Shown: piece by piece, positions 25,367 to 34,728 of the stretch | Layout: the number at the start of each line of letters is the position of its first letter | Position numbering within the stretch: position 1 is the first letter of the stretch | Source of the DNA: Streptomyces zingiberis | Lineage (GTDB): Bacteria; Actinomycetota; Actinomycetes; Streptomycetales; Streptomycetaceae | Length of the DNA stretch: 64,000 nt | Assembly (NCBI RefSeq): GCF_012034935.1 | Contig: NZ_JAATEN010000006.1 | Span: 279,306-343,305 of the forward strand | Direction of reading: 5' to 3' | Notes under the pieces: generated by a model | Told to the model about the DNA's origin: nothing | Database searches by the model: none | What the model saw: only the letters and a program-made list of their open reading frames with translations | Program-made: the position numbers and the translations under genes

Positions 25367-25727
25367 TACGGAGGGTCACCCTCCCGAAGGGCCGGGCACG
25401 TTCCGGCACGCCCCGCCGCGGCGCCGTGCGGCGCGCGCCGGCGGCCCGCCGGGGCCGCCCGGATCCCGTTCGCCGGGACGGCAGTTGGCAGTGGCGCGCC
25501 ACCCGGGGCCACCCGGTGGGGGCGTCATGTCCCGCTCCGCCCCACCTCCGCCGCATTGCCAATCTTTTACCCCGGGTTGCCGCAACCTTCCCTTGGTTCG
25601 CGCGGTATTCACTGCGTCCGCCCGGCGGACCCACGTCACGGATCCCCCGGCGCCCCCCTGCCGGGAGGCGCCGGAAGCCGGCGGAACCCATCGGAAACCA
25701 TCAGTTCTCTCCTGCCGAAGGAGCACC
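25367..25727 (+). other. Intergenic region upstream of the secreted basic protein
   Basis: 361 nt. An AT-richer patch at about 25550-25625 (TTGCCAATCTTTTACC and the following bases) probably holds the promoter of the next gene. No gene, riboswitch core or clear hairpin is recognised. Confidence 0.3.
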
Positions 25728-26477
25728 ATGTCCCTCCCCCTCACGCGTCGGATCGCCCGAGCCGCGCTGCTGGTCGCAGCGGGCGCGGCTCCCCTCGTCG
25801 GCGCGTCCGGCCCTTCGCACGCCGCCGGTCTGCCGAACTCCGCCGACCTCGGCAGGGTGGGCGCGCTCGACGGCGCGTCCCTCGGGGAAACCCTCGACAC
25901 CACCTCGCGGAAGGCCACCCTGGGAGCCGCCGAGACCAGCAGTGACACGCTGGACCACACCGTGCGGCCCGCCGGGCGGACCCTCGGCACCGCCCTCCAC
26001 GGCGAGCAGACCGGCCCGAGCGACCGCCCCACGGGCGGCAAGCACGCCAAGAAGCCCGCCGGCAAGCACGGCAAGCACAGCGAGCACGGCAAGAGCGCTG
26101 CGGCCCCCGGCAAGGCCGGGAAGCCGGCCGGCAAGCACGGAAAGCACGCCAAGGCGGCCCAGCCGGCCAAGGGCACCAAGGCCGGCGAGTCCGGCGGTAA
26201 GTCCGGCAAGTCCGGCAAGTCCGTGAAGAACAGCGACCGGACGCGCAGCACCACCGGCTCCTTCGCCCCGTCCGGCGGAAAGGGCGGGCAGCAGGCCTCC
26301 ACCCCGTGGATCGAGCGGTTCGTCCACGACCTCACCACCTCCGACGCCCTCACCGAGAACCAGGACGTGCGGAAGCACGAGCGCAACACCAGCAACACCA
26401 AGGGGAACGTCGCGCAGAACATCGGCGGCGTCACCACCGTCGCGGGCGACCTGGTCGCGGGTCCGCTCGGCGGCTGA
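25728..26477 (+). CDS. Secreted lysine/histidine/glycine-rich protein
   Basis: 249 residues; ATG with GAAGGAG 6 nt upstream. A classic signal peptide (LTRRIARAALLVAAGAAPLVGASGPSHA, cleavage after AHA-like site near residue 32) is followed by a polar region and then a very basic repetitive segment (about 100-175) built from KHGKH, GKSGK and KPAGKHGK units. A C-terminal block (IERFVHDLTTSDALTENQDVRK and GVTTVAGDLVAGPLGG) looks conserved. Relatives are streptomycete secreted proteins of unknown role. The basic tract could bind teichoic acids, DNA or metal; that is inference. Confidence 0.85.
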   Translation: MSLPLTRRIARAALLVAAGAAPLVGASGPSHAAGLPNSADLGRVGALDGASLGETLDTTSRKATLGAAETSSDTLDHTVRPAGRTLGTALHGEQTGPSDRPTGGKHAKKPAGKHGKHSEHGKSAAAPGKAGKPAGKHGKHAKAAQPAKGTKAGESGGKSGKSGKSVKNSDRTRSTTGSFAPSGGKGGQQASTPWIERFVHDLTTSDALTENQDVRKHERNTSNTKGNVAQNIGGVTTVAGDLVAGPLGG

Positions 26478-26522
26478 CCGGAGGCGCTTCCCCGTTCACC
26501 TCCCCGAACGGCGCCTCACAGC

Positions 26523-26557
26523 GATGTGCCCGGCCGGTCCCCCCGGCCGGGCACATC
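26523..26557. terminator. Strong bidirectional terminator hairpin
   Basis: GATGTGCCCGGCCGG pairs perfectly with its complement 26543-26557 across TCCCC (15-bp stem, 5-nt loop). It lies between the convergent secreted-protein gene and dapC. Confidence 0.85.
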
Positions 26558-26647
26558 CGTATGCGCCGGCGCCCTCTGAGCGGCTCTCCCCCGGCCCGCA
26601 CGGGGTGCCGGCCCGGGGGCTCACCCGCCCGGCCCGGCGCTCCGGCT

Positions 26648-27745
26648 TCAGGAGCGCAGCCGCTCCACCGCCGCCGCGACCCGCTCGTCCGTCGCCGTCA
26701 GCGCCACCCTGACGAAGCGTTCGCCCGCGGGGCCGTAGAAGTCGCCCGGTGCCACCAGGATGCCCAGCCCGGCGAGGTACGCCACGGTGTCCCAGCAGGG
26801 CTCGTCGCGGGTGGCCCAGAGGTAGAGGCTCGCCTCGCTGTGCTCGATGCGGAAGCCCGCGCCGGTCAGCGCGGTCCGCAGCGCGGAGCGCCGGGCCTGG
26901 TAGCGGGCGCGCTGCCCGGCGACGTGCGCGTCGTCGCCGAGCGCGGCGACGGTGGCGGCCTGGACGGGGGCGGGCACCATCATCCCGCCGTGCTTGCGGA
27001 TCGCCAGCAGTTCGCCGAGGACGGCCGCGTCCCCGGCGGCGAAGGCCGCGCGGTAACCGGCGAGGTTGGAGCGCTTGGAGAGGGAGTGGACGGCGACGAC
27101 GCCCTCGAAGCTCCCCCCGCAGATGTCCGGGTGGAGCACCGAGACCGGGTCCGCCTCCCAGCCCAGCTCCAGGTAGCACTCGTCGCTGACGACCAGCACC
27201 CCGTGCTCCCGGGCCCAGGCGACGGTCGCGCGCAGCTCGGCCGGGGAGAGCACTCGCCCGGTGGGGTTCGAGGGGGAGTTGAGCCACAGCAGCCGCAGGC
27301 CCGCGGGGTCCAGGGCGGTCGGCTCGTCGTAGACGACGGGCTCCGCGCCCGCGAGCCGCGCCCCGACCTCGTAGGTGGGGTAGGCCAGGCGCGGGAACGC
27401 CACCCGGTCGCCGGGGCCCAGACCGAGCTGCGTGGGCAGCCAGGCGACCAGTTCCTTGGAGCCGACGACGGGCAGCACGTGGCGGTGTTCCACGCCCCGG
27501 GCGCCGAGCCGCCGTTCCACCCAGCCGGCGATCGCCTCACGCAGCGCCGGGGTGCCCCACACGGTGGGGTAGCCGGGGCTGTCCGCGGCGGCGGTGAGGG
27601 CGGCGCGGATCACCTCCGGGACCGGGTCCACGGGGGTGCCGACCGACAGGTCCACCAGGCCACCGGGGTGCGCGCCGGCGGACGCGCGGTACGGGTCGAG
27701 CCGGTCCCACGGGAAGACGGGAAGCCGGTCGGAGACTCCGGGCAC
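26648..27745 (-). CDS. dapC: N-succinyldiaminopimelate aminotransferase
   Basis: 365 residues from GTG 27745; the longer frame adds 75 Arg/Pro-rich shadow residues. Fold type I PLP enzyme: VGTPVDPVPEVI, PGYPTVWGTPALREAI, LWLNSPSNPTGRV (Asn for pyridine side), SDECYLELGW, and the PLP lysine in HSLSKRSNLAGYR. Matches the actinobacterial DapC family (Rv1178-like), which transaminates N-succinyl-2-amino-6-ketopimelate; dapE nearby performs the next step. It follows fdxA on the same strand across a 316-nt spacer (27746-28061) that contains GGTCC repeats. Confidence 0.94.
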   Translation of the reverse strand: MPGVSDRLPVFPWDRLDPYRASAGAHPGGLVDLSVGTPVDPVPEVIRAALTAAADSPGYPTVWGTPALREAIAGWVERRLGARGVEHRHVLPVVGSKELVAWLPTQLGLGPGDRVAFPRLAYPTYEVGARLAGAEPVVYDEPTALDPAGLRLLWLNSPSNPTGRVLSPAELRATVAWAREHGVLVVSDECYLELGWEADPVSVLHPDICGGSFEGVVAVHSLSKRSNLAGYRAAFAAGDAAVLGELLAIRKHGGMMVPAPVQAATVAALGDDAHVAGQRARYQARRSALRTALTGAGFRIEHSEASLYLWATRDEPCWDTVAYLAGLGILVAPGDFYGPAGERFVRVALTATDERVAAAVERLRS

Positions 27746-27913
27746 GTGCTGCTCACTTCTCTCGGGGCGTCCCGGGCCGCGCGGTCCGGGACCACGGGGG
27801 TTCCGCAGGCCGCGGCGTCCGGGGCGCGGGGGCGCGGGGCGACGGGGAGGCCGCCGCGTGGCGGGGCGGCGGACGGGGCGCGGGACGGGACGGCCGGGCG
27901 CGGGACGGTTCGC

Positions 27914-27958
27914 GGTCCGGTCCGGTCCGGTCCGGTCCGGTCGGATCCGGTCCGGTCC
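27914..27958. repeat. 5-bp microsatellite (GGTCC)n between fdxA and dapC
   Basis: Nine consecutive 5-mers, seven of them perfect GGTCC, with two variant units in the middle. Lies in the spacer upstream of dapC; no gene there. Confidence 0.9.
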
Positions 27959-28061
27959 CGCGCGGTTCACGGCCGGGTGCGCGCTCGCGCGGTGCGGAAA
28001 GACCGCGGTCCCGCACGGCCGCTGCCGTACGGGACCCGGGTGGTGCCGGCCGGCTCGCGGC

Positions 28062-28382
28062 TTACTGGTTCTGCGGCGGCAGCGCGGCGATGAACGGGTG
28101 GTCCCGCTCGATCAGGCCCAGCTTGGAGGCGCCGCCGGGCGAGCCCAGCTCGTCGAAGAACTCGACGTTCGCCTTGTAGTAGTCCTTCCACTCCTCCGGG
28201 GTGTCGTCCTCGTAGAAGATCGCCTCGACCGGGCAGACCGGTTCGCACGCCCCGCAGTCCACGCACTCGTCGGGGTGGATGTACAGGGAGCGGGCACCCT
28301 CGTAGATGCAGTCGACGGGGCACTCCTCGATGCACGCCTTGTCCTTGACGTCGACACAAGGCTGCGCGATGACGTAGGTCAC
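28062..28382 (-). CDS. fdxA: Ferredoxin, 7Fe type (3Fe-4S/4Fe-4S)
   Basis: A 106-residue FdxA/FdxC ferredoxin beginning TYVIAQPCVDVKDKACIEECPVDC. The first cluster region shows the seven-iron pattern (C-x7-C-x3-CP). The second is CVDCGACEPVCPVEAI, a full 4Fe-4S motif. The C-terminal extension (WKDYYKANVEFFDELGSPGGASKLG) is standard for actinobacterial FdxA. It transfers electrons in the cytoplasm, for example to P450s. GTG start with GAGGAGG about 9 nt upstream. Divergent from the GNAT gene over a TAGTAT/ATACTA element near 28472, which could serve both directions. Confidence 0.97.
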   Translation of the reverse strand: MTYVIAQPCVDVKDKACIEECPVDCIYEGARSLYIHPDECVDCGACEPVCPVEAIFYEDDTPEEWKDYYKANVEFFDELGSPGGASKLGLIERDHPFIAALPPQNQ

Positions 28383-28521
28383 GCTGTCGTTCCTCCTCGG
28401 TAGGGCGGGCGGAGCGGTTGTCGTCTCCGCCGCAGGGCGCGCGGGAGCGCGGCGTCGTCGATGCCCGCATCTAGTATCTCCGTTCCGGGGCACCAGTCGA
28501 ACAGGAGGGGCGATCTCAGCT

Positions 28522-29730
28522 GTGGATTTCACCACCGGCGGACGGCTGGCGGTCCGGATCACCGCCGCCGACGTGGGCAGAAGAGTGTCGGTACGGCGCG
28601 TGAGCGAGCCGGGGACGCCGGGCGCGCGCTTCACCGACGCCGTCGGCGTGCTCACATCCTGGGACGACGGTGTGCTCTGTCTCACACGGCGCGGCGGCGA
28701 GATCGTCCGCATCCCGGAATCGTCGCTGGCCGCGGCGAAGGTGGTGCCCGCCGCCCCGGCGCGGCGCCGTGGCCCGGCCGCGCCGGCCGCGGAGCTGAGC
28801 CGGGTCTCGGCGCGGGCCTGGCCGCCGGCCGAGAGCGAACCGCTGGGCGCCTGGACGCTGCGGGCCGCGGGCGGGTTCACCCGGCGCGCCAACTCCGTGC
28901 TCGCGGTGGGTGATCCGGGGATCCCGCCGGAGGAGGCGCTGGACCGGGCGGTCCGCTGGTACGGCGCACGGGGCCTGCCCGCGTACGTGCAGGTCACCAC
29001 GGGTGGTTCGGACACCGACGAGTGGCTGGCCGCCCTGCTGGCCGAGCGCGGCTGGGTCCGCGAGGTCTCGGCGGAGGTGCGGATCGCGGCACTGGCCCCG
29101 GTCGCCGACGCCCTCGCGGAGGCCGGGGCGGCAGGTGAGGCCGGTACGGCCGGGGAGGTACACCTCTCCCGCGCCCCGGACGAGGGCTGGCTGGCCCGCT
29201 ACGGGCGCTCGGCCGGCAGCGGTGACGGGCCGCGGCGGGTGCTGGAGGGCGGTCCGTCGGTCTGGTTCGCCGCCGTGCCGGAGACCGGGCACCGCGAGCA
29301 TCCCCGGCTCACCGGGGCCCCTGAGAACACCGGGGACACCGGAGACGGGACGGACGGCGGCGGGAACCGGCCCGAAGGCGCCACCGGCCGGGGGGCCGGC
29401 GGGCAGGCCACGCCGCCCCCGGCCACCGGGATGCCCGCGGCCGTCGGCCGCTGCGTGGTGGACGGCCGCTGGGCGGGTTTCTCCGCCGTGGAGACGGCGC
29501 CGGAGCTGCGCCGGCGCGGCCTGGCGTCCCGGGTGATGGCCGCGCTGGCGGACCGCGCCCTGGCGGAGGGCGCCTCCGCCGCGTATCTCCAGGTGGAAAC
29601 GGACAACGAGGCCGCGCGCGCCCTGTACGGCCGGCTCGGCTTCACCGTGCACCATCGTTACCACCACTGGCGGGCCCCGGGAGCCGACGGCCACGGGACG
29701 GGCACCGGGCGGCCGCCGGAGGGCCCCTGA
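28522..29730 (+). CDS. GNAT family N-acetyltransferase (Rv0428c-like architecture)
   Basis: 402 residues, GTG start with GGAGGGG upstream. The N-terminal ~70 residues form an SH3-like barrel (GRRVSVRRVSEPG, GVLTSWDDGVLCLTRRGGEIVRIPE). An N-terminal GNAT-like half (about 95-190) is followed by a disordered Gly/Thr-rich insertion (about 250-300). The catalytic GNAT domain (about 305-385) has VVDGRWAGFSAVETAPELRRRGLASRVMAALADRALAEGA (acetyl-CoA loop RRRGLASR) and YLQVETDNEAARALYGRLGF. Substrate unknown. The architecture is that of Rv0428c-like proteins (recalled). Confidence 0.88.
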   Translation: MDFTTGGRLAVRITAADVGRRVSVRRVSEPGTPGARFTDAVGVLTSWDDGVLCLTRRGGEIVRIPESSLAAAKVVPAAPARRRGPAAPAAELSRVSARAWPPAESEPLGAWTLRAAGGFTRRANSVLAVGDPGIPPEEALDRAVRWYGARGLPAYVQVTTGGSDTDEWLAALLAERGWVREVSAEVRIAALAPVADALAEAGAAGEAGTAGEVHLSRAPDEGWLARYGRSAGSGDGPRRVLEGGPSVWFAAVPETGHREHPRLTGAPENTGDTGDGTDGGGNRPEGATGRGAGGQATPPPATGMPAAVGRCVVDGRWAGFSAVETAPELRRRGLASRVMAALADRALAEGASAAYLQVETDNEAARALYGRLGFTVHHRYHHWRAPGADGHGTGTGRPPEGP

Positions 29731-29821
29731 TCCGGCGGGGGCGGGATCGGCGCAGGAACGGGCCGGGCCGGGGCGGTCCCGGAGCGGGCGGAACGAGCAG
29801 CGGAACGGGTGGCAGCAGCAC

Positions 29822-30718
29822 ATGCCGGACACACCGGACACCGATCACGTCCCGGGCCCGGAGGACCGCGCCGCCCTCCGGCGGCGGTTCGCCGAGGAGG
29901 CCCGCTCCGGCCGTCCCGACCTCGCCCTGCTCTGCCTGCTGATCGCCGCCGAGGCCGATCCGTCGCTGGCCGAGCACGGCATGGACGCCACGCAGATCGA
30001 GCTCGACCGGCTCGCCGGGGAGCTGCCGTACGCCCCGGGCGGCGGAGCGCGCGGCTGGGCCCGCGCCGTGGCGGCGCTGCTCGGCGAGCGGTACGGGTTC
30101 GGTGGCTCGAACGAGGACTTCCGGCGGCTGGAGTCCTCACTCCTGCCCGAGGTGGTGCGGCGCCGGCGCGGTCTGCCGATCCTGCTGTCGGTGGCCTGGA
30201 TGGAGGTGGCGCGGCGGGCCGGGGCACCGGTGTTCGGGGTGGCGCTGCCGGGCCGCTTCCTGGTCGGCTTCGGCCCGCCGGGGACCGCGGCCGGGGAGGG
30301 GACGGCGGCCGGGGAGCCCGTACTGGTCGACCCGTTCGCGGGCGGCCGGGAGCTGAGCGGGGCGGACGCGCGTGCGCTGGTGTTCTCGGTCACCGGCGAA
30401 GGGCTCACCCCCGCGATGCTCGCGCCGGCGGCGACCCTCGACATCGTGGGGCGCGTCCTGGGCAACATCCGGGCCTGGGCGGCCGCCCGCCCCGAACACG
30501 CCGACGTGCGGCTGTGGGCGGTGGAGCTGTCCCTGCTGCTGCCCAGCCACCCGGCGCGGCTGCGTCAGGAACGCGGCGGACTGCTGGTGGCGTGCGGGGA
30601 CTTCCTGTCCGGCGCGGCCGAGCTGGAGACCTACGCGGAGGTCGCGGAGGCGGTGGACCCGGAAGCGGCGCGGGAGGCCCGCCGCCAGGCCCGGGCCGCG
30701 CGCGCCCGCCTCAACTGA
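29822..30718 (+). CDS. SirB1 / transglutaminase-like family protein
   Basis: 298 residues. N-terminal acidic stretch, then an alpha-helical region (LLCLLIAAEADPSLAEHGMDATQIELDRLAGEL) typical of SirB1 N-terminal domains. The core LLPEVVRRRRGLPILLSVAWMEVARRAGAPVFGVALPGRFLVGFG aligns with the truncated transglutaminase-like fold, where RxGxPI.L...Y and the GxxxPGHFL motif are usual. The catalytic Cys is absent, as in the family. C-terminal TPR-like helices. Function unknown. It starts 91 nt after the GNAT stop and may share its transcript. Confidence 0.87.
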   Translation: MPDTPDTDHVPGPEDRAALRRRFAEEARSGRPDLALLCLLIAAEADPSLAEHGMDATQIELDRLAGELPYAPGGGARGWARAVAALLGERYGFGGSNEDFRRLESSLLPEVVRRRRGLPILLSVAWMEVARRAGAPVFGVALPGRFLVGFGPPGTAAGEGTAAGEPVLVDPFAGGRELSGADARALVFSVTGEGLTPAMLAPAATLDIVGRVLGNIRAWAAARPEHADVRLWAVELSLLLPSHPARLRQERGGLLVACGDFLSGAAELETYAEVAEAVDPEAAREARRQARAARARLN

Positions 30719-30837
30719 GCGCTGCCGCGGACCACGCGCGGACCGCCCGCGGACCGGAGGCCCGGTGGCCCCGCGCCGCGGCGCCCCGGGAGGATCCCGG
30801 AGATCCGAGGAGGACGGCGGGCGCCGCGCACCCCGGA

Positions 30838-30864
30838 GGGTCCGCCCGGCCCGGGCGCGGACCC
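30838..30864. terminator. Hairpin between convergent SirB1-like and YoaR-like genes
   Basis: GGGTCCGC pairs with GCGGACCC; the inner CCCG/CGGG can extend the stem. It lies between convergent genes ending at 30718 and 30902. Confidence 0.45.
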
Positions 30865-30901
30865 CGCACACCGGGCCGGACGGACCCCGGGGAGCGGCCG
30901 G

Positions 30902-32887
30902 TCACTCCGGGGCGGTCTCGATGGTGACGACCCGTCCGGCGGGGTCCGTGGAGCGCAGCGCCTCGCGGAGCGCTCCGGCCACGTCCTCCGGGCTGACCGG
31001 GGTCTTCGAGCCGTTGCCGCGTTCGACGAGCACCCCGTCGAAGACCCCGCCGTAGAGCGACTTGAGGACCTTCAGGTCGTAGGTGTCCACCAGCTTGCCG
31101 CCCACGGGCTTCATGGACAGGAACTTCGGCAGGGAGTTCTCCGGGCTGAAGGCGATGGTGTGCTCGGCGTCGGTCCGCACCGTGACGAGACCGGACATCG
31201 CGGGCCGGGCGAACTCCTTCATCGCCTTGTCGATCTCCGCCTCGCTGACCGCCGGCTGCCGCACCGAACTGGGCAGCTTCACCTCCGTGTCGGCGCCCGT
31301 CTCGGCGCGGGTCCGGTAGGCGCCGGAGAGCGCGGTGACGGACTTGTCGACGTCGAGGGCGCGGTGCGGCTTGCCGGGGACGGGGACGGCCTTGCCGTTC
31401 TCGAAGCGGATCGTGCCGTCCTGGGCGGCGCCCTCCTCGCCGGCGAGCGACTCCAGGGCGGCCCGCAGCTTCTCCTGGTCGGCCGTGATCTCGGCCTCGG
31501 CGGCGCGGGTGCCGCCGACAAGCGAACCGATCACGGTGACCGGGTTGTAGTCGCGCCCGGCGGCCTGCCGGACACTGGCCTCGGTGTCCACGTCCAGCCC
31601 CAGCACCGACGGCTTGAGCTGCTGCTTCTCCCCCGCCACGGCGACCGTCAGCGGCTGGTCGACCCGGTTGCCCAGCGCCTGGTCGAGCCGGCTCACGGCC
31701 TCCTCGCGGGAGGTGCCGCCGACGTCGACGCCGAGGATGGTGGTGCCCTTCGGTACCTCCGCGTGGTCCAGGAGCAGCCCGGCGGCGTAGGCCGTACCGG
31801 TGGCGACCACCAGGGCGACGGCGGTGAGCACCAGCTTGGACCGGCCCTTCTTCCGCGCGGGCGGGGCCGGTTCGGCGGCGGGCGGCTCCGGCGGACGCGG
31901 GGCGTCCGTGCCGCTGCCGCCGTCGGCCGCCGCGTGGCCGTCGGGGTCCGTGGGGAACGCCGGGAACGCCGGACCCGCGGCGGCCGGGGCCGGGTGGCCC
32001 CCGCTGACCAGCGTGTCGCTGGAGATCCGCTCCTCGTGCCCGCCGTACGGGGCGTCGTCGATCAGACCGCGCCCGAAGTCCATGGTGGGCTGGTCCTGCT
32101 CCGCGCCGGGCGGGGCGGTGTGCGAGGGGAAGCCGGAGTCGCGGCCGGGGCCGCCCGGCGTGCCGGGGCCGTGCTGCTGCCGGAAACCGGGCGGCAGCGG
32201 CATGTCGCCCTCCGCCGGGCCGGTGGTGGGGCCGTCGGGGCCGGGGATCCGGGTGCCGTAGGCCGGGGTGTGCGCCGGGCCGTGCGCCGCGTCCGGGCCG
32301 GGCCGGGGCGCTCCGCCGGGACGCCGGGCACCGGGGACGGAACCGGGGTCCGCGCCGCCGGGCACGCCGCCGCGCGCGCCACCGCCCTGCGGGGCGGCGG
32401 GGCCGCCGGGGATCGGCGTGCCGCCGGACGGCGTCGGGGTCTTCTTGGGCGCGAACCAGTCGCTCGTCCGGTCGCCACCGCCGCGGCCGCCCGTGGCCGG
32501 GGCCTTCCCCGGCTCTTCCCGGCCGCGGTCCGCGGCGGCGCCGGCGGCCTGCCCGTCACCCGCGCGGCCCGGGCCGGGGTCGCCGGGGGTGACCGCGGAG
32601 GAGCGGTCCTCCACGGGCGTGCGCATGACGACCGGGGGGATCGGCCGGGACCCGGGGATGTTGATTCTGATCCGGGTCGTCAGCGTGGTTTCGGTCCGCG
32701 GCTGCTGCTCCGGCGCCGCGGAGGGCTGCTGCCCGGCGCCGGCGGTCTCCGCGCCGCCGGTGGCGTCCTGCGGGGGGTGCAGGGACGGGTAGCGCGGCGT
32801 CCCGTAGGGCGGGGTGCCCGAGGGGTACGGCGCGGCCCCGCCGTGCCCGTGGGGCCCGGAGGACGTGGTGTCAGATTCACGGCTCAC
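30902..32887 (-). CDS. Membrane-anchored peptidoglycan-binding-domain protein (YoaR/VanW-type)
   Basis: 661 residues; GTG with GGGAGA upstream. About 335 N-terminal residues are Pro/Gly-rich and cytoplasmic. A single membrane helix follows (KLVLTAVALVVATGTAYAAGLLL). The extracytoplasmic part contains GTTILGVDVGGTSREEAVSRLDQAL, hallmark of the PG_binding_4 (YoaR-like) domain found with VanW. A second similar segment lies near 510-560 (LPSSVRQPAVSEAEIDKAMKEFARP). No VanW domain follows here. Probably acts at the cell wall; exact role unknown. Convergent with the SirB1-like gene. Confidence 0.85.
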   Translation of the reverse strand: MSRESDTTSSGPHGHGGAAPYPSGTPPYGTPRYPSLHPPQDATGGAETAGAGQQPSAAPEQQPRTETTLTTRIRINIPGSRPIPPVVMRTPVEDRSSAVTPGDPGPGRAGDGQAAGAAADRGREEPGKAPATGGRGGGDRTSDWFAPKKTPTPSGGTPIPGGPAAPQGGGARGGVPGGADPGSVPGARRPGGAPRPGPDAAHGPAHTPAYGTRIPGPDGPTTGPAEGDMPLPPGFRQQHGPGTPGGPGRDSGFPSHTAPPGAEQDQPTMDFGRGLIDDAPYGGHEERISSDTLVSGGHPAPAAAGPAFPAFPTDPDGHAAADGGSGTDAPRPPEPPAAEPAPPARKKGRSKLVLTAVALVVATGTAYAAGLLLDHAEVPKGTTILGVDVGGTSREEAVSRLDQALGNRVDQPLTVAVAGEKQQLKPSVLGLDVDTEASVRQAAGRDYNPVTVIGSLVGGTRAAEAEITADQEKLRAALESLAGEEGAAQDGTIRFENGKAVPVPGKPHRALDVDKSVTALSGAYRTRAETGADTEVKLPSSVRQPAVSEAEIDKAMKEFARPAMSGLVTVRTDAEHTIAFSPENSLPKFLSMKPVGGKLVDTYDLKVLKSLYGGVFDGVLVERGNGSKTPVSPEDVAGALREALRSTDPAGRVVTIETAPE

Positions 32888-33093
32888 AGCTGGTTCTCCC
32901 GGTTGGCTCCGCCGCCCGTTGTCCTCACGCTGGGCTCCCCCCGTACCGGTGGCGGCGGGAGGGGGATGCCTCCACGCGCGGGCAGGGGAGTTCGGCGGCG
33001 CCCACCACCATACTGGCCGTCGCCGTGGCCGCTACCTCGACCGCCGTATCGGCGACCCGTACGGCAGACGCGCCGCGGCGGCCCGGCGGAGCG

Positions 33094-33462
33094 TCAGCCG
33101 TCACCGCGCGCGGGGGCGGGGCGAGTTGGGGGCACCACCGGAAGGGTGGTGCAGATCACAGCGGTCAACATGCCGCCCAGCAGATAGAGATACGAACCCA
33201 CCCCGGCCCCGAACAGGAAGTCACCCTCCGGCCGTGAGGTGGTCAGCAGCATCACCGCGAGCAGCCAGCCACCGGCCGCCGCGCCGGGGCCGATCCGGGA
33301 GGCCGTGGCCCGCAGCCCGCCGTAGCACAACGCGCCGACGGCGAGCAGCGCGAGCAGCAGCCCGCCGGGGAACCAGGCCCCCTGGACCAGGGCGCCCGCC
33401 GCCCCGGTGAGCGCGCCGAGCACCACCAGCGCCGCGTAGGCGGCGAACCGCCCGGCGCTCAT
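33094..33462 (-). CDS. Small membrane protein downstream of mshB (DUF6113-like)
   Basis: 122 residues with four predicted membrane helices ([73 protein letters not shown]). The ATG overlaps the mshB stop by 4 nt (ATGA), so translation is coupled. I recall the family name DUF6113 for this position in streptomycetes. Function unknown; the fixed link with MshB suggests a role near thiol metabolism or transport, which is inference. Confidence 0.85.
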   Translation of the reverse strand: MSAGRFAAYAALVVLGALTGAAGALVQGAWFPGGLLLALLAVGALCYGGLRATASRIGPGAAAGGWLLAVMLLTTSRPEGDFLFGAGVGSYLYLLGGMLTAVICTTLPVVPPTRPAPARGDG

Positions 33463-34676
33463 CGGGCCTCCCCCGGGGTGCCGGGGCCGCCGGTGCCCCG
33501 GGCCGCGCCGGCGCCGGCGCCGCGATCCGGGCCGTCCGGGCCGTCCGCCCCCGCGAGCCCGCCCGGCGGGGTGGCACTCGCCTCGTTCTCCCCGGATTCC
33601 CCGGTTGCTCCGCTTTCCCGGGGTTCCCCGAGTACCCCAAGTACCCCGGGTTCCCCGGGTTCCTCCGGTTCACCGGGCTCGCCGGTCTCCCCGGCCCCCG
33701 CGATTCCGGCGAAGAGGTCCGTCTCGGGTCCCGCCGGCCGGCCGGGCGCGGCGGGGCCCCGCACGAGCCGGTAGTACTCGGTGGCCAGGATGGGCTGCGC
33801 CAGCCCGTTCGAGAGGGCGAACGCGAACTCCGTCCCGTCCGCCACGGCGGCGCCACCGGGGGTTCCCGTGGCCCCGGAGCCACCGCCGTCCGCCACGGCC
33901 ACCTGGGTGGCGTGCGCCCGCAGGGCCGCGGCCTTGCGGCGCAGGCCCTCCTCCCCGGTGTCCACAACGGTGGTGACCAGCTCGTCGTCGACGACTCCGG
34001 AGAGGTCCCCGGGGGTGGCCACGGCCGGGAACGGCAGCGGCGGCCCGGACCGCAGCGCGGCCAGCCGCTCCTCGGCCACCGAGCGCGGCAGGCAGTTCCA
34101 GTAGATCTTGCGCACCGTGTGCGCCGCGCCGAGGTCCGGCCGGTAGGCGGGATCGGCGGCCAGCTCCGCGGCGCGCAGGGCGACGCGGTGGGCCTGGATG
34201 TGGTCGGGGTGGCCGTACCCGCCGTCGGGGTCGTAGGTCACGAGGACCTGGGGGCGGATCTCGCGCACCACCCCGACCAGGTGGGCGGCGGCCTCGTCGG
34301 GCTCGGCCCGGCAGAAGGCGCGGGGGTGGCCGGCCGGCGGGGTGCCCGCCATCCCGGAGTCCCGGTAGCGGCCGCGGCCGCCGAGGAAGCGCTGGTCGTG
34401 GACGCCGAGTTCGGCCGTCGCCGCGGCGAGCTCGCCGGCCCGGTGCGGGCCGAGCGCGCCGTCGCGGTCCTCGGTCAGCCGCGCGAGCCCGGGCGGGATG
34501 ACCTCGCCCTCCTCCCCGAGGGTGCACGTCACGAGCGTGACGTGCACCCCCCGCGCGGCGTACGCGGCCATGGTGGCGCCGTTGTTGATCGTCTCGTCGT
34601 CCGGGTGCGCGTGCACCAGCAGTAGACGGCGGGCCGGCAGCGTCCGGCCACGGCCCGGGGAGGACTGGTCTGTCAT
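33459..34676 (-). CDS. mshB: MshB deacetylase of mycothiol biosynthesis, with C-terminal extension
   Basis: 405 residues. LmbE-like zinc fold: AHPDDE at 23-28 supplies His and Asp ligands, and [12 protein letters not shown] (about 155-165) the third histidine. It deacetylates GlcNAc-inositol (1D-myo-inositol 2-acetamido-2-deoxy-alpha-D-glucopyranoside) in mycothiol synthesis. The enzyme domain ends near residue 310; the rest is a low-complexity Gly/Glu/Pro tail, whereas M. tuberculosis MshB has about 303 residues. ATG 34676 has TACGCT exactly 7 nt upstream, so the mRNA is probably leaderless; GTG 34682 is less likely. Confidence 0.94.
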   Translation of the reverse strand: MTDQSSPGRGRTLPARRLLLVHAHPDDETINNGATMAAYAARGVHVTLVTCTLGEEGEVIPPGLARLTEDRDGALGPHRAGELAAATAELGVHDQRFLGGRGRYRDSGMAGTPPAGHPRAFCRAEPDEAAAHLVGVVREIRPQVLVTYDPDGGYGHPDHIQAHRVALRAAELAADPAYRPDLGAAHTVRKIYWNCLPRSVAEERLAALRSGPPLPFPAVATPGDLSGVVDDELVTTVVDTGEEGLRRKAAALRAHATQVAVADGGGSGATGTPGGAAVADGTEFAFALSNGLAQPILATEYYRLVRGPAAPGRPAGPETDLFAGIAGAGETGEPGEPEEPGEPGVLGVLGEPRESGATGESGENEASATPPGGLAGADGPDGPDRGAGAGAARGTGGPGTPGEAR

Positions 34677-34683
34677 GGGCACC

Positions 34684-34689
34684 AGCGTA
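34684..34689 (-). promoter_or_regulatory. -10 hexamer TACGCT of leaderless mshB
   Basis: TACGCT (minus) with 7 nt to the ATG at 34676. Confidence 0.5.
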
Positions 34690-34728
34690 CGAGCCGGGGC
34701 GCCCCCGGAGCCGGAGGGCGCCCGGCGG

